Shown: positions 27,667 through 35,598 of the stretch, one piece after another
Numbering within the stretch: the first letter of the stretch is position 1
Layout of the letters: every line of letters begins with the position of its first letter
Origin: Clostridium sp. KNHs205
Lineage (GTDB): Bacteria > Bacillota > Clostridia > Lachnospirales > Lachnospiraceae
DNA length: 64,000 bases
NCBI RefSeq assembly: GCF_000702945.1
Contig: NZ_JNLE01000003.1
Location: 3,767,501 to 3,831,500, forward strand
Direction: 5' to 3'
Position numbers and translations under genes: made by a program
Notes under the pieces: generated by a model
What the model saw: only the letters and a program-made list of their open reading frames with translations
The model's database searches: none
What the model was told of the DNA's origin: nothing

Positions 27667-27714
27667 AAAAAAGCAGACTCTAAACTATATAATAGCTTAG
27701 AATCCGCTTTTTTT
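27667..27714. terminator. bidirectional terminator
   Basis: Long stem AAAAAAGC-A-GA-C-TCTAA with TTAGA-A-TC-C-GCTTTTTTT, A/T-run on both sides. Separates the lacI transcript and GNAT remnant from the sulfate promoter. Confidence 0.75.
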
Positions 27715-27751
27715 GTTTTAAAATGAAAATATGTATTAGCATTAACCTTAT

Positions 27752-27922
27752 TTATGTAAATCGTTTTATAATTTTTAAGTCATAGGTGAAAAGCTTTTGT
27801 TTAGCTATTGTTAAAGCACGTTGTATCATATATTTGGCCAAACCATGGTTACGATAATTGGAAAGAACTGCAATGTCGTATATACAAGCTTTGTGCTCGT
27901 TCTTAAATATGCTTTGCAACAC
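27752..27922 (-). pseudogene. C-terminal remnant of a GNAT acetyltransferase
   Basis: A minus-strand frame ending in TAA at 27752 reads IYDIAVLSNYRNHGLAKYMI followed by QRALTIA, which is the acetyl-CoA-binding motif A of GNAT proteins (Q/RxxGxG/A loop, here RNHGLA). No start or N-terminal half exists: going upstream it runs into the 3' end of the lacI gene in another frame. I conclude a truncated relic, probably cut when the lacI segment arrived. Confidence 0.6.
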
Positions 27923-28922
27923 TCTCTCTGATTGCTAATTTATAGGGAAGAAATATTTTCATGGGCAATTTATGATTTTTATTAATGCGGTTGACAAGTG
28001 TCTGCACAGCAATATTACCCAATTCGGATTTGGGCATTCCAATGGTGGTCAGCATTGGCGACACATATCCTGCAAGCTCAATATCATCCATACCGATAAC
28101 AGATATATCGTCTGGAATCTTTATTCCTGCTTCTGTAAAACGGCGGATCGCTGCAATTGCTGTAACGTCTGTAGCGCAGAATACTGCGGTGGGTAATGGT
28201 TTCGCTTTCTTTAATAGCATATCTGCACCTTGATATCCACCGGCTCCGTTCTGGGGACAGGAACAGACGATACTGTTGTCATATTCCAGCTTCTTTTTTG
28301 ACGCAATATTTATGTATGCATTATAGCGGGCTTCATTAACCGTCTCACCGATATAACCTATTCTTTTATGTCCGCATTGGATCAAGTAATTAAGGGCCTC
28401 ACGGGTCGCTTCATAACCATCACAAATTACCTGATCCAGATCGGCATCTATTACATTACGGCCAACATAAACGATGTTTTTATAATGGGATTTCAAGAAT
28501 TTAATCGTTCCCATTTCAAAACGTCCAATAACAATTGCACCATCTGTTTTTACAGATTCAATTTTCTTGAGCAGGTCCAGATTGGTTATATCCAACACTG
28601 AATAGGATAAAGAAACCACATAACCTAAGCTGAGGGCTTTTTGCTCAACAGCCCGGGCAACCTGCGCAAAGAATGGATTATCTTCTAAATTCCTGGTTCT
28701 TCCAAGGATACAGGTTATTGTTAACGGTACTTTTACTTTACTATTTTTGTTCTGCTTTAGCTCGATGGCTGTCTGATTAGGGACATATTCCGTCTCCCTG
28801 ATGATCTCCCACACTTTATCGCGTATTTCCTTACGTGCAAAATTACCATCTTCTGAATTTATAATACGGGAAACGGTGGAAACTGATACCCCTGCACGCT
28901 TGGCAATTTCCTTTAATGTCAT
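27903..28922 (-). CDS. LacI/GalR-family regulator
   Basis: 339 residues. N-terminal LacI helix-turn-helix (TLKEIAKRAGVSVSTVSRII) with hinge, then a two-lobed sugar-binding-protein fold (DGAIVIGRFEMG, HKRIGYIGE, ISVIGMDDIELAGYVSPMLTTIG). Such proteins repress carbohydrate genes until a sugar binds. No sugar gene is adjacent, so the target is unclear. GAGGAGG site. Its 3' end abuts a GNAT remnant. Confidence 0.88.
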   Translation of the reverse strand: MTLKEIAKRAGVSVSTVSRIINSEDGNFARKEIRDKVWEIIRETEYVPNQTAIELKQNKNSKVKVPLTITCILGRTRNLEDNPFFAQVARAVEQKALSLGYVVSLSYSVLDITNLDLLKKIESVKTDGAIVIGRFEMGTIKFLKSHYKNIVYVGRNVIDADLDQVICDGYEATREALNYLIQCGHKRIGYIGETVNEARYNAYINIASKKKLEYDNSIVCSCPQNGAGGYQGADMLLKKAKPLPTAVFCATDVTAIAAIRRFTEAGIKIPDDISVIGMDDIELAGYVSPMLTTIGMPKSELGNIAVQTLVNRINKNHKLPMKIFLPYKLAIRESVAKHI

Positions 28923-29318
28923 AATGAAAGACCTCCTCTATAACAGCTAGCAAATATTTTGTATTTATTATATTATATAAACAGCTTACAGATTAGACAT
29001 GAAATCATTGAATTATGTTATTCGAGATTATATACAATATATCCTATAATGTCAATATGAATATAGAGAATTGTATCAGCATAAGGTATTTAAGTTTTTT
29101 AACAATTATTATGCAATTACACAGACCACAGAATTAATTATCAGTTTAGTTTTGGAATATTTTTTTGAATGTTCATTAACTGTTCGTTAATTATATAAAA
29201 GACTTATTTGGCTTGAAGCCATTCTCTTTAACTGCTTCAGTTATAGAGAATAAGTATAAGAGTAGAAATTATAAGAAAAAGATTAATAAATAATTTGATT
29301 AAACTATATTCTAAAATT
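28923..29318. other. AT-rich intergenic region with a dyad
   Basis: About 400 bases upstream of lacI. It contains an inverted repeat at 29221-29251 (ATTCTCT-N2-AACTG-N3-CAGTT-N2-AGAGAAT) and a TGTTC-TTAA direct repeat near 29170. Either could be an operator. Otherwise nothing recognised. Confidence 0.4.
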
Positions 29319-29321
29319 TAC

Positions 29322-29352
29322 AAAAAAAGGTTCCTTACTAAGAATCTTTTAT
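29322..29352 (-). terminator. terminator of exported-protein gene
   Basis: Minus-strand hairpin AAAG-A-TTC / GAA-C-CTTT followed by TTTTTT, 30 bases past the stop at 29383. Confidence 0.6.
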
Positions 29353-29382
29353 ATATTAGAAATCAATCCTATTCAATATTTT

Positions 29383-29967
29383 TTAATTATTTATATACTT
29401 TGAAAAAATATCCAATACTTGATACAAGTTATCCTCAGAAATCTTGTTATTGCTCTTGCTTTCTGAGATATCTATGATTTCATCATATGAATCATTATAA
29501 GTAATTATTTTTCCATTACTCTCTTCAAATATTCCTTGATTTCCACCCAAAATATTATATGTGTTATTTTCATTGTCTTTATCTAACACCAGAACATATT
29601 CTTTTCCTGTTTCGATTAGTTTACTATCATTAAGTTGAATTATTTTAATAACCTTATTATCAGTACCTTGTACACTTTCTTCAATATTAAATTCAGTAAC
29701 CGTACCTAATTTTCTATATTCAATTACTGATCCTGCAGTTCCTTTGACAACTAAACCAGATGCTGCTGCTAATTCATTTAAAGTGTTATAACCATCAACA
29801 TATACTGCAGATATATTGCTTTTATTTCCGATTACATTATTATCTTTAGTTACATTAATATTAAATGAATTTTCATTAATTTCTTCATTATTTCTGTTAA
29901 AATTAAAAACCATTACCAATGCCAAAATACTAAAAGATATAGATAAAATTTTAAATTTTCTAACCAT
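29383..29967 (-). CDS. hypothetical exported or membrane-anchored protein
   Basis: 194 residues from the ATG at 29967, with AGGAGAGAG upstream. Residues 3-22 form a hydrophobic signal or anchor. The rest is rich in Asn, Glu and Lys and looks beta-rich, with GYNTLNELAAASGLVVKGTAG, which resembles the start of exported proteins of unknown role in clostridia. No catalytic motif found. Own promoter at 30066-30094 (TTGACA, 17 bp, TAGTAT). Confidence 0.65.
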   Translation of the reverse strand: MVRKFKILSISFSILALVMVFNFNRNNEEINENSFNINVTKDNNVIGNKSNISAVYVDGYNTLNELAAASGLVVKGTAGSVIEYRKLGTVTEFNIEESVQGTDNKVIKIIQLNDSKLIETGKEYVLVLDKDNENNTYNILGGNQGIFEESNGKIITYNDSYDEIIDISESKSNNKISEDNLYQVLDIFSKYINN

Positions 29968-30065
29968 AATCTCTCTCCTTTTTATCAATACCTTACCTAT
30001 ATGATTTTTTTCATCGGTACTAGGTGTAGTTGAAGTAACATTTACATTAATATTGTAATAAATGT

Positions 30066-30094
30066 ATACTATCTCAATAGTTATCGTTTGTCAA
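30066..30094 (-). promoter_or_regulatory. sigma-A type promoter for exported protein
   Basis: Minus-strand TTGACA (30089-30094), 17-base spacer, TAGTAT (30066-30071); about 100 bases before the start codon. Confidence 0.65.
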
Positions 30095-30174
30095 ATATTT
30101 TCACATTTTACAACAAATGCGCTGAGTAGTTGATAAAATATTAATTCACTTGATCATTTGTTTTTTATAAAAGT

Positions 30175-31056
30175 TTAATAAGTATTTTCTGCTATATAGG
30201 GTTCAAGATGTACATTTACCTGTGCGCTCTGATTCATATGAGATCTAATGGCATTTTCTATCTCGTGAACCAGTTTGTGGGTCTCTAGTATATTCAGACA
30301 GGGTTCCACCAGTATATGCATATCAATATACAGATTCTCAATACTTCCCCTGCTTCGTATCTTGTGAGTGTCTTTCACTTCTTCAAAACTCATTACGATT
30401 TTTCTGATTTCCTCTGTATCTACCACTACCCTGTCAAGAAGAATGTTACAGTTATTCTTTCCTACTTCATATGCACTATATAAGATAAAGCCGGATACAA
30501 TAAGTGAAAGAATGGGATCAATAATATTAGGCAACCCAAGCTTTATACCAACAGCGGTAAATAAAACGCCGAGAGAAATGTAAATGTCACTTCTGGTATG
30601 AATAGAATCTGAAATAAGAATCAAGCTGCCGAGTTTCCTGCCTTCTCTATATTCACCCATTGACACAAAAAAGTTGATCACCAAGGTGAGAAATAATACC
30701 AGAAGGCTTAAAAGAGAAATCTCAGGCTTTATAGGATTTCTTAATACCTGTATAGCATTTATAAGAACTCTTAAGCCTACCCAAAAGAGCATAACTGCAA
30801 TAAATAATCCGGAGAGAGTCTCATATTTATTATGACCATAAGGATGCTCTCTGTCTTCTGGTTTCGCTGCCATACCTGTTCCAATCAGCCCTACAATATT
30901 AGACATACCATCGGAAAGTGAATGGAGTCCGTCCGCTGTCACACTTGTGCTTCTTGAAATTGCACCTATCAGAATCTTCAGTAATGCAACCAGCCAGTTT
31001 ATCAGGAGTATTAGAAAAAGGCATCTTTGAACCCTTTTAAACTTATTCTTTTCCAT
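30175..31056 (-). CDS. cation diffusion facilitator (metal efflux)
   Basis: 293 residues. Six membrane helices. The metal site is split between TM2 (ADGLHSLSDG, ligands H and D) and TM5 (SDSIHTRSD), with the loop HPYGHNKYET as in CDF proteins. The cytoplasmic C-terminal domain (SRGSIENLYIDMHILVEP) dimerises and binds metal. These H+/metal antiporters export Zn, Fe, Mn or Co. The D/H pairing in TM2 and TM5 is the Zn/Fe-like form, but specificity is not certain. Confidence 0.9.
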   Translation of the reverse strand: MEKNKFKRVQRCLFLILLINWLVALLKILIGAISRSTSVTADGLHSLSDGMSNIVGLIGTGMAAKPEDREHPYGHNKYETLSGLFIAVMLFWVGLRVLINAIQVLRNPIKPEISLLSLLVLFLTLVINFFVSMGEYREGRKLGSLILISDSIHTRSDIYISLGVLFTAVGIKLGLPNIIDPILSLIVSGFILYSAYEVGKNNCNILLDRVVVDTEEIRKIVMSFEEVKDTHKIRSRGSIENLYIDMHILVEPCLNILETHKLVHEIENAIRSHMNQSAQVNVHLEPYIAENTY

Positions 31057-31090
31057 GGATTATTCCTCTCTGTTTATTATGTATAGGTAG

Positions 31091-31132
31091 AAAAAATCCA
31101 TGGGAACAATTATATAAAATTGTCCCATGGAT
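31091..31132 (-). terminator. terminator of argS
   Basis: ATCCATGGGAaCAATT (31096-31111) with AATTGTCCCATGGAT (31118-31132), one bulge. The minus strand continues with TTTTTT. Confidence 0.8.
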
Positions 31133-31303
31133 AAATTTCCACTGTCTCTAATTGGAGACCCGACCACATGCATAAAAATACACTGTCTGTTCATATATAG
31201 ATTTATATAGGTAAACCCAAATAGGGAGGCGAAAGCTTGAGTTATATGATATATATTAATATATGAAGCCGGAGATTGATGTGTTATCATTTTTCATATT
31301 TTT

Positions 31304-32998
31304 TTACATCTCTTCCGGACACTCTATGCCCAGTAATGACATAGCTTCGCCTATTAATTTTTGTACTCCGTATACAAGCAGTAACCGAGCATTTTTTATA
31401 TTATTGTCTGATTGATTAATAGGGCATTTATGATAAAATTTATTAAAATCCTGTGCCAGATTAAGTACATACCGGGCTATCATACTAGGTTCATAATTCT
31501 CTGCTGCTTTTAAGACTGTATCCGTATAATTACTAAATCCTTTAATCAGTTGATAGCTGTGTTCCTCTGACAGCACATTAAAATCAATATCTAAATCAGC
31601 TGAATAATCCTTATTTTTTCGCAAGATACTCTTAGCCCTTGCATAGGTGTATTGAATATATGGTCCTGAAGCTCCTTCAAAGCTTAATACTTCCTCCCAT
31701 TTAAAATCTATATTTTTAATTCTTTGCGTAAATAAATCATGAAATATAATTGCACCAATTCCTACCTGTTCTGCAGTTTTTACTTTATCCGGTAAAACTG
31801 GATTCTTAATTTCAATTGCTTTTTGGGCTCGCTCTATCGATTCTAACAGAAGCTCTCTAGCATATATGATGTTACCGGTACGTGTTGATAATTTCTCTCC
31901 TGACATGCTGACTAAACCATAGGGGACATGCACCAGGGACTTACTCCAGGAATACCCCAGCTTATCCAATACCTTGAATACCTGATTGAAATGCAGCACC
32001 TGCTCTGCTCCTGTAACATAGATGCATTTAGAGAAACCGTAGGCATCTTTTCTGTAGATTGCGGCAGCTATATCCCTGGTGGGATAGATAGAACTCCCGT
32101 CTTTCTTAGCGATAAGACAAGGTGGCAGCTGTTCGGAGCTTAAATCTACTATCTGTGCACCATCACTTAAGGTTAACAGATTTTTTTCATTTAACTGTTT
32201 TAGAACCACAGGAATCATATCTTGATAAAAGCTTTCTCCGGTATAATAATCAAATTCGACTTTCAGCAGGTTATAAATGTATTTAAATTCTACCATACTG
32301 ATATCCATGAACCATTTCCAGATGTCTAAAGCTTCCTCATCCTTTTGTTCCATCTTAACAAACCAATTTCTTGCTTCCTCAATTAAGGCAGGCTCTTTTT
32401 TTGCCTCTTTATGAAATTTCACATATATACGAATTAATTCATCAATACCCTCTTCCTGAATTTTTTCTTTGCTGCTCCACTTCTGATAAGCGACTATTAG
32501 TTTACCAAATTGTGTGCCCCAATCTCCCAAATGATTAATTCGAACAACCTTGTATCCTAATTTTTGATAGATTTTTGATAGGGAGTTGCCAATAATGGTA
32601 GTTCTTAAATGTCCTATATGGAACTTCTTTGCAATATTAGGGGAGGAATAATCCAGACAAATTGTTCTACCCTGCCCAATATCCTGAGATAAGAGAGTAT
32701 CCTTCATTATCTGTTCCATTACCTGTTCAATAACATATGTCTTATTTACATAGATATTTAGATAGCCTTTTACTGCTTCCACTTTCTGAAACCTCGTATC
32801 ATGCTGACTGTCTAACTTTTCCCTTAATGCTTCTGCAATTTTTACAGGGCTTTTATGGAGCTGCTTTGCTAGTGAGAAACATGGAAATGCATAATCGCCA
32901 AGATTAAAATCCGGTGGAACCTCAAGAAGTGATAGTATACTAGTTTCTGTTAATTCCGGTATGCATGCTGCAATGTGTTTGCTGATTATTTTCTGCAT
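31304..32998 (-). CDS. argS: arginyl-tRNA synthetase
   Basis: 564 residues, usual for ArgS. N-terminal Add-1 domain, HIGH motif in KKFHIGHLRTT, the ArgS MSGEKLSTRTGNI region, and the all-helical DALR anticodon domain at the end. Charges tRNA-Arg in the cytoplasm. GGAGGAGA site before the ATG. The 200-base leader encodes an Arg-rich peptide and an attenuator, so expression is expected to follow arginyl-tRNA supply. Confidence 0.93.
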   Translation of the reverse strand: MQKIISKHIAACIPELTETSILSLLEVPPDFNLGDYAFPCFSLAKQLHKSPVKIAEALREKLDSQHDTRFQKVEAVKGYLNIYVNKTYVIEQVMEQIMKDTLLSQDIGQGRTICLDYSSPNIAKKFHIGHLRTTIIGNSLSKIYQKLGYKVVRINHLGDWGTQFGKLIVAYQKWSSKEKIQEEGIDELIRIYVKFHKEAKKEPALIEEARNWFVKMEQKDEEALDIWKWFMDISMVEFKYIYNLLKVEFDYYTGESFYQDMIPVVLKQLNEKNLLTLSDGAQIVDLSSEQLPPCLIAKKDGSSIYPTRDIAAAIYRKDAYGFSKCIYVTGAEQVLHFNQVFKVLDKLGYSWSKSLVHVPYGLVSMSGEKLSTRTGNIIYARELLLESIERAQKAIEIKNPVLPDKVKTAEQVGIGAIIFHDLFTQRIKNIDFKWEEVLSFEGASGPYIQYTYARAKSILRKNKDYSADLDIDFNVLSEEHSYQLIKGFSNYTDTVLKAAENYEPSMIARYVLNLAQDFNKFYHKCPINQSDNNIKNARLLLVYGVQKLIGEAMSLLGIECPEEM

Positions 32999-33020
32999 GG
33001 TAAATCTCCTCCTTCGAAAT

Positions 33021-33064
33021 AAAAAAACCGCAATAGACCGGGACTAAACCCTTCTATTACGGTT
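33021..33064 (-). terminator. attenuator terminator in argS leader
   Basis: Segment 3 (33053-33064, RNA AACCGUAAUAGA) pairs with segment 4 (33026-33037, UCUAUUGCGGUU), followed by a run of seven U. An inner GGG/CCC pair stabilises the loop. It ends 20 bases before argS, so it would block the gene unless segment 3 pairs elsewhere. Confidence 0.8.
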
Positions 33065-33090
33065 CAAGTTTCTGAAATATGACTCTCCAC

Positions 33091-33170
33091 AAACCGCATA
33101 GATACAAGACAAGTACTCCTGTAACTATGCTTATATAGCATAATCACACGAGCAGGTATCTATATCTGCG
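33091..33170 (-). promoter_or_regulatory. competing RNA segments of argS attenuator
   Basis: Segment 1 (33156-33170, RNA CGCAGAUAUAGAUAC) covers the Arg codons and pairs with segment 2 (33091-33105, GUAUCUAUGCGGUUU). Segment 2 can instead pair with segment 3 (33053-33064) through UCUAU/AUAGA and CGGUU/AACCG, forming an antiterminator. Segment 2 and segment 4 are near copies of each other. Confidence 0.75.
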
Positions 33171-33200
33171 TCTGATTTGATTGGTAAAGTAATGATTCAT
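33144..33200 (-). CDS. arginine-rich leader peptide of argS
   Basis: Eighteen codons: MNHYFTNQIRRRYRYLLV, stop TGA. Four of eleven central codons are Arg (AGA CGC AGA TAT AGA). AAAGGA lies nine bases before the ATG, and a promoter about 27 bases further up would put the start of transcription just ahead. A ribosome stalling at these codons would cover attenuator segment 1. The arrangement matches trp/his-type leader peptides; a leader of this kind on argS is inferred here from sequence alone. Confidence 0.8.
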   Translation of the reverse strand: MNHYFTNQIRRRYRYLLV

Positions 33201-33226
33201 ATTTTCAGATCCTTTCATTTTTTGTA

Positions 33227-33255
33227 ATGTTAACATTTGGGAGTTGAATTGTCAA
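33227..33255 (-). promoter_or_regulatory. argS promoter
   Basis: Minus-strand TTGACA (33250-33255), 17-base spacer, TAACAT (33227-33232). Transcription would start about 20 bases before the leader peptide. Confidence 0.75.
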
Positions 33256-33265
33256 ATAATTTCTT

Positions 33266-33787
33266 TTAGAGAACTCTGTTTACAATTTCCAGTGTATTTT
33301 TTGTAAGTTGTTTTAAGTCTGCTTCACCTATCTTGTAGGAGGAAGTTTCTTTTCTGGTAACCTGAGAACTTACCGGCAATATTTCTGATAAATGTTGATC
33401 CAGAAGTATTACAGGCTGACTGCCTGTTCTCTTTAAGAGTTCTTGAGCCAGTTTCGGATTTCCACCATCTGCTCCTCCGCTTATAGAAATAAAACCATAG
33501 GGTTTGGGATTGCGTTTTAGATTATTTAGATATGCCCGCAGCGGTGAAGCTGTCTGCCCCATCCAGACTGGCCCGAAAAAAAGTACAAAATCATATTCTC
33601 CTGTTATAGCCGGAAGTGGATCTACTTTAGGTATCCGGGAAAACATCATATCTAAAATAATAGCCCGCATTGACATAGGCTTTGAGGTAGTTACTTTATA
33701 ATGTTTTAGGGATAATTCCTTGGCAACTGCTTCTGCCAGTGCTTCATTATTACCTGTGTAAGAATAAGAAATAATAATTGCTTTCAT
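33266..33787 (-). CDS. flavodoxin-family protein
   Basis: 173 residues. The N-terminal strand and loop IIISYSYTGNNEALAEAV bind the FMN phosphate, and GPVWMGQTASPLRAYL is the second flavin loop, both as in flavodoxin/WrbA-like proteins. Likely a small cytoplasmic FMN electron carrier or reductase. Last gene of the TetR-linked operon; it starts 11 bases after the FMN-binding gene. Confidence 0.85.
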   Translation of the reverse strand: MKAIIISYSYTGNNEALAEAVAKELSLKHYKVTTSKPMSMRAIILDMMFSRIPKVDPLPAITGEYDFVLFFGPVWMGQTASPLRAYLNNLKRNPKPYGFISISGGADGGNPKLAQELLKRTGSQPVILLDQHLSEILPVSSQVTRKETSSYKIGEADLKQLTKNTLEIVNRVL

Positions 33788-33798
33788 ATAAACCTCCT

Positions 33799-34260
33799 TT
33801 AATTTTCATCTTTTGCTTTCTTTAATGCATCCTCCAGCGCTTTTAGATGAGCTTTTGATGTAAGTGTCGCACCACTGATGGCATCCACCTGTAAAGATTG
33901 TGCTTTCTTTACCTTTTGAAATAAATCTAATATGGTAACACCTTTTGATAATTCTGTTGGGTTGCCTTTGTCATCCACAGCTCCTTTCAGTATTCTGATC
34001 TTTTGCATTTCACCATCTTCTATGGTCAATTCTACTGTGGCATCTCTGAAATGTCCTTTTGTTCCAATATATTCCCCAACATAAACTCCATCTTTTAAAT
34101 GCGAAAAGTCTATATTTTCAATGGTCAGGGCTGCCAGTTCATTCCGTTCTTTGCTATCTGCCCATACGGCTGTAATACCACCAAGGACCAGAACTAACAG
34201 TATTATTAAAATAATATGCCAAAGGCGAATTTTCTTCTTGTTTTCTTTTGATTTTATCAT
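33799..34260 (-). CDS. membrane-anchored FMN-binding domain protein
   Basis: 153 residues. One N-terminal membrane helix (residues 12-32), then an FMN_bind domain exposed outside. The motif DAISGATLTS is the site where ApbE attaches FMN covalently to the Thr. Related domains carry electrons in NqrC/RnfG and in flavin-based extracellular electron transfer. Here it is flanked by a flavodoxin gene. No apbE is present in the window. Confidence 0.85.
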   Translation of the reverse strand: MIKSKENKKKIRLWHIILIILLVLVLGGITAVWADSKERNELAALTIENIDFSHLKDGVYVGEYIGTKGHFRDATVELTIEDGEMQKIRILKGAVDDKGNPTELSKGVTILDLFQKVKKAQSLQVDAISGATLTSKAHLKALEDALKKAKDEN

Positions 34261-34298
34261 TTACGTCTCTCCCTTTTATAATTATTAATTCTGATATA

Positions 34299-34586
34299 TT
34301 ATTGCAGCGTTATTGTCACATGTTTATTTTTATCAGCTTCCTCCACATCAATTAAGGTACAGGGAAGTGAAAGATCACCATTGTTTAATGCATCAATAAT
34401 ACTGTCCAGATCAACCTCCTCAAGCATTTTTAAATCATCTCCTTTTACTTCCTTTTGAGCGAATTTCATTCCCATTTTAACAAGAAAAAAAGGAATTGAT
34501 ACATCGGTTGTTTCTTTACCATTCTCAACTATGTTGATATGAAGGCTTTTTGGTTTGATTGGTTTTGATTTTTCTGGTTTATCCAT
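34299..34586 (-). CDS. small conserved hypothetical protein
   Basis: 95 residues. LHINIVENGKETTDVSIPF, then a helix with MLEEVDLDSIIDALNNGD, then a short strand. I have seen this beta-helix-beta layout at the N-terminus of YvlB/LiaX-like proteins, but cannot prove homology. No signal peptide. First structural gene of the TetR-linked operon, 38 bases before the FMN-binding gene. Confidence 0.65.
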   Translation of the reverse strand: MDKPEKSKPIKPKSLHINIVENGKETTDVSIPFFLVKMGMKFAQKEVKGDDLKMLEEVDLDSIIDALNNGDLSLPCTLIDVEEADKNKHVTITLQ

Positions 34587-34609
34587 TTAATGATCCTCCC
34601 TTTTAATAT

Positions 34610-34637
34610 ATGAATGAATATTTTGTTATTCGTTCAT
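34610..34637 (-). promoter_or_regulatory. TetR operator, operon copy
   Basis: 28-bp dyad ATGAATGAATA-N6-TATTCGTTCAT with one mismatched pair. It lies just before the ribosome site of the small hypothetical gene and nearly matches the copy at the tetR promoter (35277-35304). Confidence 0.75.
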
Positions 34638-34649
34638 TTCTCTTATAAA

Positions 34650-34682
34650 AAATACTGCTCCTGTTAAAATCAGTTGGAGCAG
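34650..34682 (-). terminator. terminator overlapping the tetR stop
   Basis: CTGCTCC (34655-34661) / GGAGCAG (34676-34682), minus strand followed by TATTTTTT. The stem includes the last codons of tetR. Confidence 0.65.
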
Positions 34683-35251
34683 TCCATAAGGCTATTCATT
34701 ATAAGTTCCGTCATATGCTCTAAAAGCTCCGGAAAATATTCAAACCCTATTTCTTCTTTATGTGTATCAATGTTAGTAATTGCTGCAAAGATCATCATAA
34801 TCATTTTGCTGTCGATGTCTTTTCTCATTTTTCCTTGTTCCTGCCAGAGGTCTACCAGCTCGAGAAAACTGCCGTATAAGAAATCTACTGAATCCAGGCC
34901 ATTTTCTTCTCGATATACCTGCTCAAGTTTTTCAAATACACTTCTGTTATACCATTCTTTCAAAATCGGATTCCCTCGTATCCCCTCTGTATTGAGTTTC
35001 AGCATCTGTTTTACGACAATCAATGGATTCTGATTCAGGTCCAGTGACTGAAGACAGGATTTCTTAAGTTTCGCGTTTTCTTCCAGGAAGATATCCATAA
35101 ACAGTTTTTCTTTGGAGGAATAATAATTATAAAAAGTCCCAACTGCCATTCCAGCTTTTTTTGTTATTACAGATATATTTGTATCTTTAAAGCCATTTGA
35201 GCTGAATAATTCTTTTGCGCAGTTATAAATCAATGTTTTTTTATCTTCCAC
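34670..35251 (-). CDS. TetR-family repressor
   Basis: 193 residues from a GTG at 35251, because GGAGGT lies six bases ahead of it; the ATG at 35272 has no such site. N-terminal TetR helix-turn-helix (NISVITKKAGMAVGTFYNYYSSKEKLF). The rest is the helical ligand domain. It precedes the FMN/flavodoxin operon, and both promoters carry the same 28-bp dyad, so it most likely represses itself and the operon. The ligand is unknown. Confidence 0.87.
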   Translation of the reverse strand: MEDKKTLIYNCAKELFSSNGFKDTNISVITKKAGMAVGTFYNYYSSKEKLFMDIFLEENAKLKKSCLQSLDLNQNPLIVVKQMLKLNTEGIRGNPILKEWYNRSVFEKLEQVYREENGLDSVDFLYGSFLELVDLWQEQGKMRKDIDSKMIMMIFAAITNIDTHKEEIGFEYFPELLEHMTELIMNSLMDCSN

Positions 35252-35276
35252 TGGTGTACCTCCATAAATCACCTAA

Positions 35277-35333
35277 ATGAATGAATTTTATTTTATTCAC
35301 TCATATTATATCCTGCTATTTTAATAATGTCAA
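35277..35333 (-). promoter_or_regulatory. tetR promoter and operator
   Basis: Perfect minus-strand promoter: TTGACA (35328-35333), 17 bases, TATAAT (35305-35310). The dyad ATGAATGAAT-N8-ATTCACTCAT (35277-35304) begins right after the -10, so a bound dimer would cover the start site. Confidence 0.8.
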
Positions 35334-35598
35334 GAAAATAGGTTTTAAAAACCATAAATCGAAGCAGACTCTTGTTTATTCCCGGCTATACTATTTATAT
35401 CTGGATCTCTCCAGCAATATCACTATTGATTATGTTTTTTGTGACAGATAAATAGATAATGAGTTCCCGGCACATATACTTTGTTATTAAAATAACAAGT
35501 TACCAAGAATTGATTTATTTTGCATATTCTGGTATTATTATGACAAAAAAGTAGTACGAATTGTTATCAAAAAGATGACTGCTAACATAAGGAGCATT

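Noticed and set aside
29295..29477. 60-codon plus-strand ORF
   Set aside because: Antisense to the end of an exported-protein gene and AT-rich; no ribosome site.
33021..33200. T-box upstream of argS
   Set aside because: No AGAGAG or GUGAGAA stem I marks and no UGGNACC core; the Arg-rich ORF and segment pairing explain the leader better.
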